Shown here: piece after piece, positions 18,809 through 26,364 of the stretch
Numbering within the stretch: position 1 is the first letter of the stretch
How the letters are laid out: each line of letters begins with the position of its first letter
NCBI GenBank assembly: GCA_942490885.1
Contig: CALNYT010000002.1
Location: 1,550,001 to 1,614,000 of the forward strand
Direction of reading: 5' to 3'
Length of the DNA stretch: 64,000 nt
Source of the DNA: Oceanirhabdus sp942490885
Lineage (GTDB): Bacteria; Bacillota; Clostridia; Clostridiales; Clostridiaceae
Translations under genes and position numbers: made by a program
Notes under the pieces: model-generated
Seen by the model: only the letters and a program-made list of their open reading frames with translations
Database searches by the model: none
What the model was told of the DNA's origin: nothing

Positions 18809-19507
18809 ATGAATAACATTAAAGCTATATTCTTAGATTTTGATAATACCATAGTTGATTATATTAAAGCTGATATTGAGAGTCTTATGGAGGTACATAA
18901 ATTATTGCCAAGGAAATTGGATAATGAAGAATTTATAGATATATCAGTGGAAAATTTATTGGAATTCTATAAGAAATTAGATGAGGGTATTGAGTCACCA
19001 GAAAATATTCACAAATATAGATTGCTCAATACTTTGAAGTACTACAATATTTCATGGGAAGAAAGATATTTAGATACTTATGGGGAACACTTTTTAAATA
19101 CCTCATATTGTCATAATGGAGTTGAAGAATTTATTAAATATTTACATGGTAAAGTTAAGTTAGCTATTCTAACCAACTCATACAATTTAGAGGAACAGAA
19201 AAAAAGGATTGAAAACACTGGACTAGCTAAATACTTTGATGATATTGTTGTGTGCTGTGAAATTGGTAAATATAAGCCTGATAAAGAAGCATTTGATCAT
19301 CTTATTCATAAATATAATTTTGAACCAGAATCATGTATTTATATTGGGGATTCAGAAGAATATGATATAAAAGGAGCAAAGAATGCAGGTATGCATGCAA
19401 TAAAAATTCTTCATAATGGGGTTAAAAAAAATGAATCAGAAGCTGATTTTCTTTGCTGCAGTTTTGAAGAATTGAAGAAAATAATAAATACACACTTTGA
19501 AATATAG
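18809..19507 (+). CDS. HAD-family hydrolase (YjjG/phosphoglycolate phosphatase-like)
   Basis: Predicted cytoplasmic phosphatase of 232 residues. The haloacid dehalogenase motifs are in order: FLDFDNT (nucleophile and acid aspartates), AILTNS (motif II), the lysine of GKYKPDKEAF (motif III) and YIGDSEEYDIKGAKNAG (motif IV). A helical cap domain lies between motifs I and II, as in YjjG-type nucleotidases. AGGGGTGGGGAAG precedes the ATG. It stands alone between repeats. The natural substrate could be a nucleotide or sugar phosphate. Confidence 0.88.
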   Translation: MNNIKAIFLDFDNTIVDYIKADIESLMEVHKLLPRKLDNEEFIDISVENLLEFYKKLDEGIESPENIHKYRLLNTLKYYNISWEERYLDTYGEHFLNTSYCHNGVEEFIKYLHGKVKLAILTNSYNLEEQKKRIENTGLAKYFDDIVVCCEIGKYKPDKEAFDHLIHKYNFEPESCIYIGDSEEYDIKGAKNAGMHAIKILHNGVKKNESEADFLCCSFEELKKIINTHFEI

Positions 19508-19550
19508 AGTGTTTAGTATGTTATTTATATAATATTTTAATGGAAAAAAA

Positions 19551-19584
19551 TAACTTCAACAATGTTTTAAAAAAGAGAGCTATA
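19551..19584. repeat. Family D repeat, right end
   Basis: TAACTTCAACAATGTTTTAAAAAAGAGAGCTATA is the complement of the D left end. The nearest opposite end is at 19976, beyond the small membrane protein gene, so the pair brackets that gene in outward orientation. Confidence 0.6.
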
Positions 19585-19694
19585 CCGATATACAACAATT
19601 TTATTTAGATATCAAGTAAAATATAACTTTATTGGATTGAGATTGTAAGGGTGTATGATGGTTTATACTGAACATTTTAGAAAGGAGACAGAAA

Positions 19695-19910
19695 ATGCGA
19701 AAAAAATTATTTTTATTTCTTGCACTACTATTTGCAATAGCAACGATTTATAACTTTGTAGGTACATTAGAATTTGGGGTTCAAAACGTAACAACTTATG
19801 ATATTTTAGTACATAACCTTTTGCCTTTATTAGGATGTATAAGTTATGTGATCTTATATTTTGATTATAAAAAGAAAAATATTAACAATAAACAGGAAAG
19901 TAATCAATAA
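19695..19910 (+). CDS. Small membrane protein (71 aa)
   Basis: The ribosome site AAAGGAGACAG and ATG are well placed. The peptide has two hydrophobic segments (about 4-22 and 36-58) and a lysine- and asparagine-rich cytoplasmic tail (YKKKNINNK). The family was not recognised. It is flanked by family D repeat ends on both sides and by a bidirectional hairpin downstream. It might be a real small membrane peptide; there is no sign of a toxin-antitoxin partner next to it. Confidence 0.6.
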   Translation: MRKKLFLFLALLFAIATIYNFVGTLEFGVQNVTTYDILVHNLLPLLGCISYVILYFDYKKKNINNKQESNQ

Positions 19911-19975
19911 TATTAGTTTATAAAACAAATATTCTTAATTCAAAAAGCACATATAAGTTTTTTATTATTTGGTTT

Positions 19976-20008
19976 TATAGCTTTCTTTTTTAAGAAAATG
20001 ATGAAAAA
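19976..20008. repeat. Family D repeat, left end
   Basis: TATAGCTTTCTTTTTTAAGAAAATGATG, a diverged left end of family D. Confidence 0.6.
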
Positions 20009-20023
20009 ATACTAATATGATAA

Positions 20024-20057
20024 GGAGTATATTTCTATATATCCACAAATATACTCC
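20024..20057. terminator. Bidirectional terminator hairpin
   Basis: GGAGTATATTT and its perfect complement AAATATACTCC enclose a 12-nt loop between two convergent genes (19695-19910 plus, 20072-20506 minus). Confidence 0.7.
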
Positions 20058-20071
20058 GTTATGATTCATAC

Positions 20072-20506
20072 TTAAGGTTCTAATATTTCAACAGGCCATT
20101 CACCTATTCTCATAATCCTATCTATGATATGACAATCATCGTAAACAGCAGTAACATCCATGCCAATGCACTCTTCTCTAGTAGCTGGTGTAATTACTCC
20201 TTTATGGTATCTTGAATATTCTCCTGAGATGCTATCTAAAATATAACTTGGAGGGGGCCATTTTTCTTCTTCTGTCTTAAAAGGACGATAATCTACTATT
20301 GTCCATAACTTTAAAGACCATCTGCTTATCCCAACAATAAATTGATAATTATCGATTTCAGGTAGATCATCCATATGAGTACCTATATGAGTATATACTC
20401 CAAAACCACCATCTTCGAAAGCTCTACCAAAAGCATATTTACCATTAGGAAGAGGAATAGCATATACATTTCCAATTTTAAAATTCTTTCTTCTCTTTAC
20501 GGTCAT
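20072..20506 (-). CDS. Imm26-like immunity protein
   Basis: 144-residue soluble protein with the pattern of polymorphic-toxin immunity family Imm26: an N-terminal IGNVYAIPLPNGKYAFGRAFEDG beta-hairpin region (here split in two: GNVYAIPLPNGKYAFGR then AFEDGGFGVY), an aromatic WSLKLWTIV core and a conserved C-terminal GEWPVEILEP. It presumably neutralises a secreted nuclease-type toxin in the cytoplasm. No toxin gene with a WXG/LXG or RHS architecture lies nearby, so it is an orphan immunity gene. The neighbours are a small membrane protein and spoVB. Confidence 0.7.
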   Translation of the reverse strand: MTVKRRKNFKIGNVYAIPLPNGKYAFGRAFEDGGFGVYTHIGTHMDDLPEIDNYQFIVGISRWSLKLWTIVDYRPFKTEEEKWPPPSYILDSISGEYSRYHKGVITPATREECIGMDVTAVYDDCHIIDRIMRIGEWPVEILEP

Positions 20507-20619
20507 TCTTTATGTAATCTCCCTTGGTTTCATGATTTATACAAAATTGTATATTTATAATACAACGTAGTTTATCACAAATCAAGGAAACTACATAATT
20601 TTAACTCAAAATCTCTAAC

Positions 20620-20694
20620 AAATAATAAAATGTAGTTTCTGCGAATGCAGAAACGTCCTACGTTCTCAACTCTCAACTCACCACTCTCAACTCA
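20620..20694. repeat. Family A repeat, right end
   Basis: The hairpin GTTTCTGCGAATGCAGAAAC followed by CGTTCTCAACTCTCAACTC matches the right end of the full copy at 13911-14158. The left half is absent. Confidence 0.75.
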
Positions 20695-20696
20695 AC

Positions 20697-20720
20697 AAAA
20701 GCACGCCAAAGCGTGCTTTT
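20697..20720. terminator. Terminator of spoVB-like gene
   Basis: AAAAGCACGC-CAAA-GCGTGCTTTT, symmetric and usable on both strands. It overlaps the end of the minus-strand flippase gene. Confidence 0.8.
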
Positions 20721-20721
20721 G

Positions 20722-22221
20722 TTAGTCTTTCTTTTTCAACTTGTAGCATCCAAAGAAGAATATGAATATTCCAGCTAAGCATATGAATGATATTTTGAAT
20801 GCTCCAATAGCGTCAGGAATAAGGTGCAGCATTACTCGTATTAGATAGAAGGTTAATATTGCAACTGAAAGATATATAAGAAGATTTCCAATATCTATTC
20901 CAATGTAGATATGCTTTTGGATTTCTTTCATGTTTAGGATTAATCCAACTATTGAAGAGATAACCATTGCTATACCGTAACCATAAATGTTGATCCAGTT
21001 TATTCCTATGAGTGAGAAACATAGAAGTAGTTGGAGTAAAGCAGTAATTATGGAGTTTTTCAAAACAATCTTCTGCTTTCCAAAACCATTTAGAATACCA
21101 TAGGTTGTCATGCTCACATACATTAATGGTGCGCCTATTGCTGCTAAAATTAAATATTTTGATAGGTCAGTTCTCTTAAATAATAAATAGGTCAAGCTAT
21201 CTGGCATTGTTATTGAAATAAGAAGTATGCATACTCCTAACAAGAATGCTAGGGTAAGAACTTCTTTAACTCTGTGTTCCATCTTATAATAATTTTTTTC
21301 TGCGGCACTTTTTGAAAGATCAGGTATTAATATAATTGAAACAGACATTATTACAATCATTGGAAAGAATACTATTGTCATTGCCATTTCTGAAAATTTA
21401 CCAATCAGAGCAAGTGCTTCGCTATGAGTAAAACCAGCAGCTGTAAGTCTCGCTGGTATCATTAGCTTTGAAAAACCTGCGATTGCTGTGGTTAAAAATC
21501 CATTTATACTTAAAGGAAGTGCTATTGCCCATATGTTGAAAAGAATCTGTGGAGAAGACTCTTCCCTACAATTTTTCCCTTTACGCTTACTCGAGACTAG
21601 CTTATAAAAGATAAATAAAAAGGTGAAACTTACAATCTCACCGATTGCAAGTGAAGCATATGTAGCTGTTACTGCTTTTTCAACACTTGTTATTGCCAAG
21701 ATTGTGATGATAGAAGTTACAGCAATGATTCTTATGGATTTTTCAACAATATCAATTACTGCAGGGATTTCAGCTTTAGCTGTACCAAAGTAATATCCTT
21801 TGAGAACAGTACCAACAGCTACGAATATTACACCTATGCTAATAAATCTTAATGACGTTATTGCTCTGATGTCTTTTAGTATATAAATACTAATGAATTT
21901 TGAACTAAGTACTAATACTGCTGCCATTACTATTGACCAGAAAACTTCGAAAAGTAATGTTGTATGTACGGTTTTGTTGATATTTCTGTAGTCATCATTA
22001 GCGGCATAGGCAGCACATTCTTTTGACATAGCTGTAATTATTCCACCGTTTATAATGCAACAGAACAAATCATATATAGGCATAATCAATCCGTATAAGC
22101 CCATTCCTTCAGGACCTAACTTTCTTGAGAGAAATATTGCAAAAACAAATTTAAGAATTCCCGTAAGAAGGTTAGTAATAGTTAATAATATAGAATTTTT
22201 ATAAAAGGTATCTTTTGTCAT
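20722..22221 (-). CDS. spoVB: Stage V sporulation protein B-like flippase
   Basis: Polytopic membrane protein of 499 residues with about 14 helices, MVF/MATE fold. The start MTKDTFYKNSILLTITNLL and the motif LSRKLGPEGMGLYGLIMPIYDLF are characteristic of SpoVB, needed for spore cortex synthesis, where it is thought to flip lipid-linked peptidoglycan precursors. A positively charged loop KRKGKN lies in the middle. TAATGGAGGTAAA precedes the ATG. It is monocistronic, with a terminator hairpin immediately after the stop. The paralogue at 16396-17985 shares the fold but has a different N-terminus. Confidence 0.85.
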   Translation of the reverse strand: MTKDTFYKNSILLTITNLLTGILKFVFAIFLSRKLGPEGMGLYGLIMPIYDLFCCIINGGIITAMSKECAAYAANDDYRNINKTVHTTLLFEVFWSIVMAAVLVLSSKFISIYILKDIRAITSLRFISIGVIFVAVGTVLKGYYFGTAKAEIPAVIDIVEKSIRIIAVTSIITILAITSVEKAVTATYASLAIGEIVSFTFLFIFYKLVSSKRKGKNCREESSPQILFNIWAIALPLSINGFLTTAIAGFSKLMIPARLTAAGFTHSEALALIGKFSEMAMTIVFFPMIVIMSVSIILIPDLSKSAAEKNYYKMEHRVKEVLTLAFLLGVCILLISITMPDSLTYLLFKRTDLSKYLILAAIGAPLMYVSMTTYGILNGFGKQKIVLKNSIITALLQLLLCFSLIGINWINIYGYGIAMVISSIVGLILNMKEIQKHIYIGIDIGNLLIYLSVAILTFYLIRVMLHLIPDAIGAFKISFICLAGIFIFFFGCYKLKKKD

Positions 22222-22626
22222 TTTACCTCCATTAATAAAAGTGATTACTATATGTTTATGAGAGGTATATATAAATATATGCTATGAATTATTTATCAAA
22301 TAATAAATTAGGCTCTTATTATTCATACTTTGGAATATCTTAAATATAATTTATGGATGGAGAATGTGAAAAAATTAAAACTAAATAAATTAATTTGTAA
22401 TTAGTCCGTCTATATATGGTAAAATGATGTAGAGAAAATAAATAGATTATTTCAAATTATAATTTTTACGAGTAATGAAATTGTATTTTAAATAAATATT
22501 ATTTAAGAGAGAACAGAGAAAAAAGAACAAAGAACAAATCATGTTGTTTTTATAAGTTTATATCAACTTGAATTTCTTTAATGAAATAGGTTTTTAAAGT
22601 AAGAAATCAATGTTATGGAGGGTATT
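22222..22626. other. Intergenic region with family C tract
   Basis: 405 nt without a gene between the divergent spoVB and ferritin-like genes. It holds a purine-rich family C tract (22506-22540, GAGAACAGAG and AAAGAACAAAGAAC). Promoters for both genes must lie here; none is clear enough to place. Confidence 0.5.
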
Positions 22627-23187
22627 ATGAAGAAGGTTTTCTGTAAAGTTTGTGGAATGGCAATAAATGAAAAGAATTTTGCCATGAATAATAATGCAAT
22701 ACCTCAAGGGAATAGTGAGCAACATTATGAATATTGTCCTTTTTGTGGAGCGCATAGAATATATTTTTGTGATAGTAGTGAAGAAATTTTCACAACAGAT
22801 AGTGAAAAATTAACAATTAAAGAATTGGAAATTTTAGATCATGCTGCTAAACTAGAATTCTTTAATGGCGATTTTTATATGGAAGCTTCAAGAAGAGCTG
22901 AGAAAGATGAAAATAAACTTTTGTTTAGAGAATTAGCAAATATTGAATATATTCATGGAAAAGTACATATGAAGTTAGCAGGAATTACTAAGAAACCTGA
23001 ACTTAAGAAGATTGATTACGGTAGATTAAAAAATGATGAAGAATTTATAAAAGAAGCAAACACTAGAGAAAAACATGCTGTTAGTTTTTACAATAAAGGT
23101 ATAGTTAATTCTCAAGATGAAATTGTGAAAGAAGTTCTAAGAGCATTTATGGAGATTGAAAAAGATCATATTTTCATGACTGAATAA
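22627..23187 (+). CDS. Zinc-ribbon plus ferritin-like (rubrerythrin-type) protein
   Basis: 186 residues. The N-terminus has CKVCGM and YCPFCGAH, four cysteines that could form a rubredoxin- or zinc-ribbon-type metal site. The rest (about 55-186) is a four-helix ferritin-like bundle with possible carboxylate and histidine ligands such as KLEFFNGDFY, ELANIEYIHGKVH and the last-helix MEIEKDH. Rubrerythrins usually have the Cys4 site at the C-terminus, so this is a 'reverse' order. A role in peroxide or oxygen defence of an anaerobe is likely. The start is the ATG at 22627; an upstream ATG at 22615 is part of the ATGGAGGG ribosome site. Confidence 0.75.
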   Translation: MKKVFCKVCGMAINEKNFAMNNNAIPQGNSEQHYEYCPFCGAHRIYFCDSSEEIFTTDSEKLTIKELEILDHAAKLEFFNGDFYMEASRRAEKDENKLLFRELANIEYIHGKVHMKLAGITKKPELKKIDYGRLKNDEEFIKEANTREKHAVSFYNKGIVNSQDEIVKEVLRAFMEIEKDHIFMTE

Positions 23188-23231
23188 AGTTTACTTTTTC
23201 AAAAGTACATTAAATTATTTCATATGTGGAA

Positions 23232-23278
23232 TATTAAAAGAGAGGAGTTTGTTGTTTCATTACAACTTTCTCTTTAAT
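23232..23278 (+). terminator. Probable terminator hairpin
   Basis: ATTAAAAGAGAGGAGTTTGT pairs imperfectly with ACAACTTTCTCTTTAAT downstream of the ferritin-like gene. Confidence 0.5.
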
Positions 23279-23315
23279 ATATTGAAATATATGAGTGTAC
23301 AGGAAAGAGGTAAAA

Positions 23316-24020
23316 ATGAAAAAGATAGTTGGAAGAGCTTATAGTGGTGTGATTAATTCTGTATTAAGAGGTATTAATCCATTAAAAAAACGAATTGTAG
23401 ATACACCATGTTTGGTTCATATAATGATAAATAATGGAGCAATAGAAGAATTAAAGACCTTAGGTTATCATAAAGAGTTTTCGTATTTTAATGAATATAA
23501 ACAATATGTAAATAGTGGAGTAGTATGGGCTGATCAAGATTTTAAAAGTATAAATCACTTTTTTCATCATAAAAAAAGAAGAGGACTTTTTGGATTTAGA
23601 GATGCATATGGATTATTCAATGAATATTATGATGAAGCAATTAAACTGGTGAAAGATAAAGACTATAAAAAAGGTATGTTTTATCTAGGGGCAGCGCTTC
23701 ATCTTCTCCATGATTCTACTGTACCGCATCACGTGCTAAACAAACTTCTTTTGAATCATAGAAAGTTCGAACAATGGATAATTAAAAATTTTGCAAAAAG
23801 AGGTATTAAGGTAGTTACAAGAGAAGCTTTGATGTATGACAAAGTTGAGAGTTATGTCTTTAATAATGTTGAATTTTCTTATAAGACTTATATTGAGAGT
23901 AAGAAGATTAAAAATGAAGATGAGAGGTATCATTTTATTGGTAGAAAAATTATTAAAAGATCCCAAAGTTCAACTGCTGGGCTATTAATAAAATTTTATA
24001 ATGAGAATATTAGAACATAA
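23316..24020 (+). CDS. Zinc-dependent phospholipase C-like protein without signal peptide
   Basis: 234 residues with the metal-site order of the zinc-dependent phospholipase C family (B. cereus PLC, alpha-toxin N-domain): a histidine in LVHIMIN, aspartate in VVWADQD, histidine in INHFFHH, the block ALHLLHDSTVPHH, and a last His-Glu pair in NHRKFEQWI. In known members these residues hold three zinc ions in a secreted enzyme. Here the N-terminus (MKKIVGRAYSGVINSV) has no convincing hydrophobic signal peptide, and the protein may act inside the cell or have another substrate. ATG 23316 follows AGGAAAGAGG. The next gene starts 16 nt after its stop. Confidence 0.75.
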   Translation: MKKIVGRAYSGVINSVLRGINPLKKRIVDTPCLVHIMINNGAIEELKTLGYHKEFSYFNEYKQYVNSGVVWADQDFKSINHFFHHKKRRGLFGFRDAYGLFNEYYDEAIKLVKDKDYKKGMFYLGAALHLLHDSTVPHHVLNKLLLNHRKFEQWIIKNFAKRGIKVVTREALMYDKVESYVFNNVEFSYKTYIESKKIKNEDERYHFIGRKIIKRSQSSTAGLLIKFYNENIRT

Positions 24021-24036
24021 GAAAAGAGGAAAAAAT

Positions 24037-25746
24037 ATGAAGGTTTTATTGTGTGGAATAAACTCACAATACGTACACAGCAATTTGGCTATAAGATATT
24101 TAAAAGCATATGTTAATGATATTATTGGAGAAAATTTAACATGTGATATAAGAGAATTTACTATCAATGAGAGAAGAGAAAAAATTCTTGAAGATATTAT
24201 TACAGAAGAACCCGACGTAGTTGTATTTTCCACTTACATATGGAATGGTGAATATGTGAGAGAATTATCAAGATTAATTAAAGCTGTAGATGATAGGATT
24301 AAGATACTTTATGGAGGGCCTGAGGTTTCATATGACAGTGAAGAATTCTTTAAGAAAAACCAAGGAGAATATTTAATTGAAGGCGAGGGAGAGGAAACTT
24401 TCCGTGAATTCTTTTTATACTTAAAAGGGGAAATAAAACTAGAAGATATTAAGGGGCTTTATCATAAAGGAAATAAAGGTGAAATCATATATAATGGTCC
24501 GAGAGAAGCTATGGATATGAATAAAATCGTATTTCCTTATAGTGATGATGATGACTTAGAGCATAAAATAGTTTATTATGAAGCCTCTAGGGGGTGCCCA
24601 TTTAACTGTAAGTACTGTTTATCAGCTACATTGAAAAAACTTAGATTTCTCAATGTGGAGAGGGTAAAGAAAGAACTTAAATACTTGAGTGATAAAGGGG
24701 TTGAATTAGTTAAATTTGTTGATAGAACCTTTAATAGTGATAGAGTATTCTCAAGAGAATTATGGACATATCTCAGTGAACTAAATACTGATACTAAGTT
24801 TCATTTTGAAATATCAGCAGATCTTTTAAGAGATGAAGATATTGAAATACTTAAAAAAGCTCCAAAAGATAGATTTCAGTTTGAAGTAGGGGTTCAATCA
24901 ACTGATAAAGTTGTTTTACAAAATATTAATAGAGTAGCAGAGTTTTCAAAAATTGCTGATAATGTTAAAAAAGTTAAAGCGTGTGGTAATATTATGCAGC
25001 ATTTAGATTTGATAGCTGGTTTACCTGGAGAAGATTTTGAAACTTTTAAGAAATCATTCAATGATGTTTATGATATTAGACCTGATGAGATACAACTAGG
25101 ATTCTTGAAATTAATTAAAGGTTCACCAATGAGAGAAGAGGCTGAAAAATGGGAAATGAAATATTCACCTTATCAACCTTATGAAATTTTACAAACTAAA
25201 CACATATCCTACAGAGAATTGCTTAAACTAAAGAAGATAGAAGCCATGGTAAATAAATATTACAATAGTGGAAAATTTGAGAATATAATCAAGTTTTTCG
25301 AGAATAAATTTGAAACACCATTTGATTTTTATTATGAGTTAGGTATGTTCTTTGAAAAGAGTGGGTATTTTAATAGAAATGTTAGTAGTAAAGATTATTA
25401 TAAGGTGTTCTTGGAATTTAACGATAATATAGTTATAGAAAGAACAAATGATTTAAAAGAAATTGTTAAATATGATTATTTATTATTTAACAAGAAGAGT
25501 TATATACCAGAGTTCTTAAATCGATTAAATGATAAAAAATTCATGAATTTATGTAAAGAACACGTTAAGTTAAATTATCCCAATTTGGATAGAAATGCAA
25601 TAACAATAGAGAAATATGAAATTGATATTATGTCCTTTATTCATAATGGTGAAGTGAATAGAAGAGAAAGTTATCTGCTTTATGATAGTAACAATAATAA
25701 AATCATTGATATAACAGAAGGATTGAGAAAAGAAGGTATTATTTAG
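24037..25746 (+). CDS. B12-binding domain radical SAM protein (DUF4080 type)
   Basis: Predicted radical SAM enzyme of 569 residues. An N-terminal cobalamin-binding-like domain (about 1-130; LCGINSQYVHSN, STYIWNGEY, YGGPEVSY) is followed by the radical SAM barrel with the CX3CX2C cluster motif in RGCPFNCKYCLSA, then VDRTFN, EVGVQS and AGLPGED. The C-terminal 200 residues form the extra domain seen in DUF4080-type proteins. The reaction is unknown; relatives modify RNA, lipids or cofactors. The start is ATG 24037 behind GAAAAGAGG. An in-frame ATG at 24001 lies in the upstream gene without a ribosome site. Confidence 0.85.
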   Translation: MKVLLCGINSQYVHSNLAIRYLKAYVNDIIGENLTCDIREFTINERREKILEDIITEEPDVVVFSTYIWNGEYVRELSRLIKAVDDRIKILYGGPEVSYDSEEFFKKNQGEYLIEGEGEETFREFFLYLKGEIKLEDIKGLYHKGNKGEIIYNGPREAMDMNKIVFPYSDDDDLEHKIVYYEASRGCPFNCKYCLSATLKKLRFLNVERVKKELKYLSDKGVELVKFVDRTFNSDRVFSRELWTYLSELNTDTKFHFEISADLLRDEDIEILKKAPKDRFQFEVGVQSTDKVVLQNINRVAEFSKIADNVKKVKACGNIMQHLDLIAGLPGEDFETFKKSFNDVYDIRPDEIQLGFLKLIKGSPMREEAEKWEMKYSPYQPYEILQTKHISYRELLKLKKIEAMVNKYYNSGKFENIIKFFENKFETPFDFYYELGMFFEKSGYFNRNVSSKDYYKVFLEFNDNIVIERTNDLKEIVKYDYLLFNKKSYIPEFLNRLNDKKFMNLCKEHVKLNYPNLDRNAITIEKYEIDIMSFIHNGEVNRRESYLLYDSNNNKIIDITEGLRKEGII

Positions 25747-25766
25747 GCACAGCTTAAGCTGTGCCT
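25745..25766. terminator. Palindromic terminator
   Basis: A perfect 22-bp palindrome, AGGCACAGCTT and its complement, overlapping the stop of the radical SAM gene. There is no T tract. Confidence 0.6.
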
Positions 25767-25881
25767 ATCATTAAACAATTGCAGAGTGGTTTGCATTTGT
25801 GTTTAATTTTTAGAAAATTTACTAAATTTTGAATGTGGAATGTTGATTGTTAAAATATATTACAACTTGGACAATTTTATC

Positions 25882-25910
25882 TTGATTCTGAGTAAAAATG
25901 CAAGTATAAT
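25882..25910 (+). promoter_or_regulatory. Promoter of the V-ATPase operon
   Basis: TTGATT at 25882-25887, a 17-nt spacer and TATAAT at 25905-25910. A leader of about 120 nt precedes the first gene. Confidence 0.65.
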
Positions 25911-26037
25911 AGATATTGTAATCATTACTACATAAAACAATACTGTTAAAGTAATAATAGTTAAATGTTATTATATTAGGAGTATTCATTAATTATATTA
26001 AAGAATAATTAAGAATTTTAAAGAAGGTGGTGATAAA

Positions 26038-26364
26038 TTGGCAATGGAGGCGATTAATCAAATCAAACTCAGCGAGGATAAAGCAAAAGCACTAGTTGAG
26101 GATGCTATATCTAAGAAAAAGGAAATTTTAAAAGAAGCAGAGAAGCTCTCAAAAGATAAGTATGAAAGTATAGTCAAATCTGCTAATTCACAAAAAAATG
26201 AATTAATTGAAGAGGCTATCAAGTCTGGAGAGCAAGAAGCAGCGCCTATTTTTGAAAGTGGTAAGGTAGAGATTCAAGAGATAATCCATATCGATGAAAA
26301 GAAAATTGTAAGTGCTGTAGAACTTATTAAAAAGAAGGTTGTGAATATAAATGGCAATAGTTAA
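26038..26364 (+). CDS. ntpF: V-type ATPase peripheral stalk subunit G/H
   Basis: First gene of the nine-gene operon. The 108-residue protein is almost entirely alpha-helical with heptad-like charge (EDKAKALVEDAISKKKEIL), as expected for the coiled-coil stator subunit that pairs with subunit E and holds the head against the membrane part. TTG is chosen as start because GGTGGTG lies 7-8 nt before it; the ATG two codons later has poorer spacing. It overlaps the next gene by 14 nt. Confidence 0.85.
   Translation: MAMEAINQIKLSEDKAKALVEDAISKKKEILKEAEKLSKDKYESIVKSANSQKNELIEEAIKSGEQEAAPIFESGKVEIQEIIHIDEKKIVSAVELIKKKVVNINGNS

Noticed and set aside
19640..19735. Short ATG frame at about 19657 before the small membrane protein
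   Set aside because: It has no ribosome site, overlaps the ribosome site of the following gene, and ends in a different frame inside it.
24001..24036. Upstream in-frame ATG for the radical SAM gene
   Set aside because: It lies inside the PLC-like gene without a ribosome site, while the ATG at 24037 has GAAAAGAGG in front.
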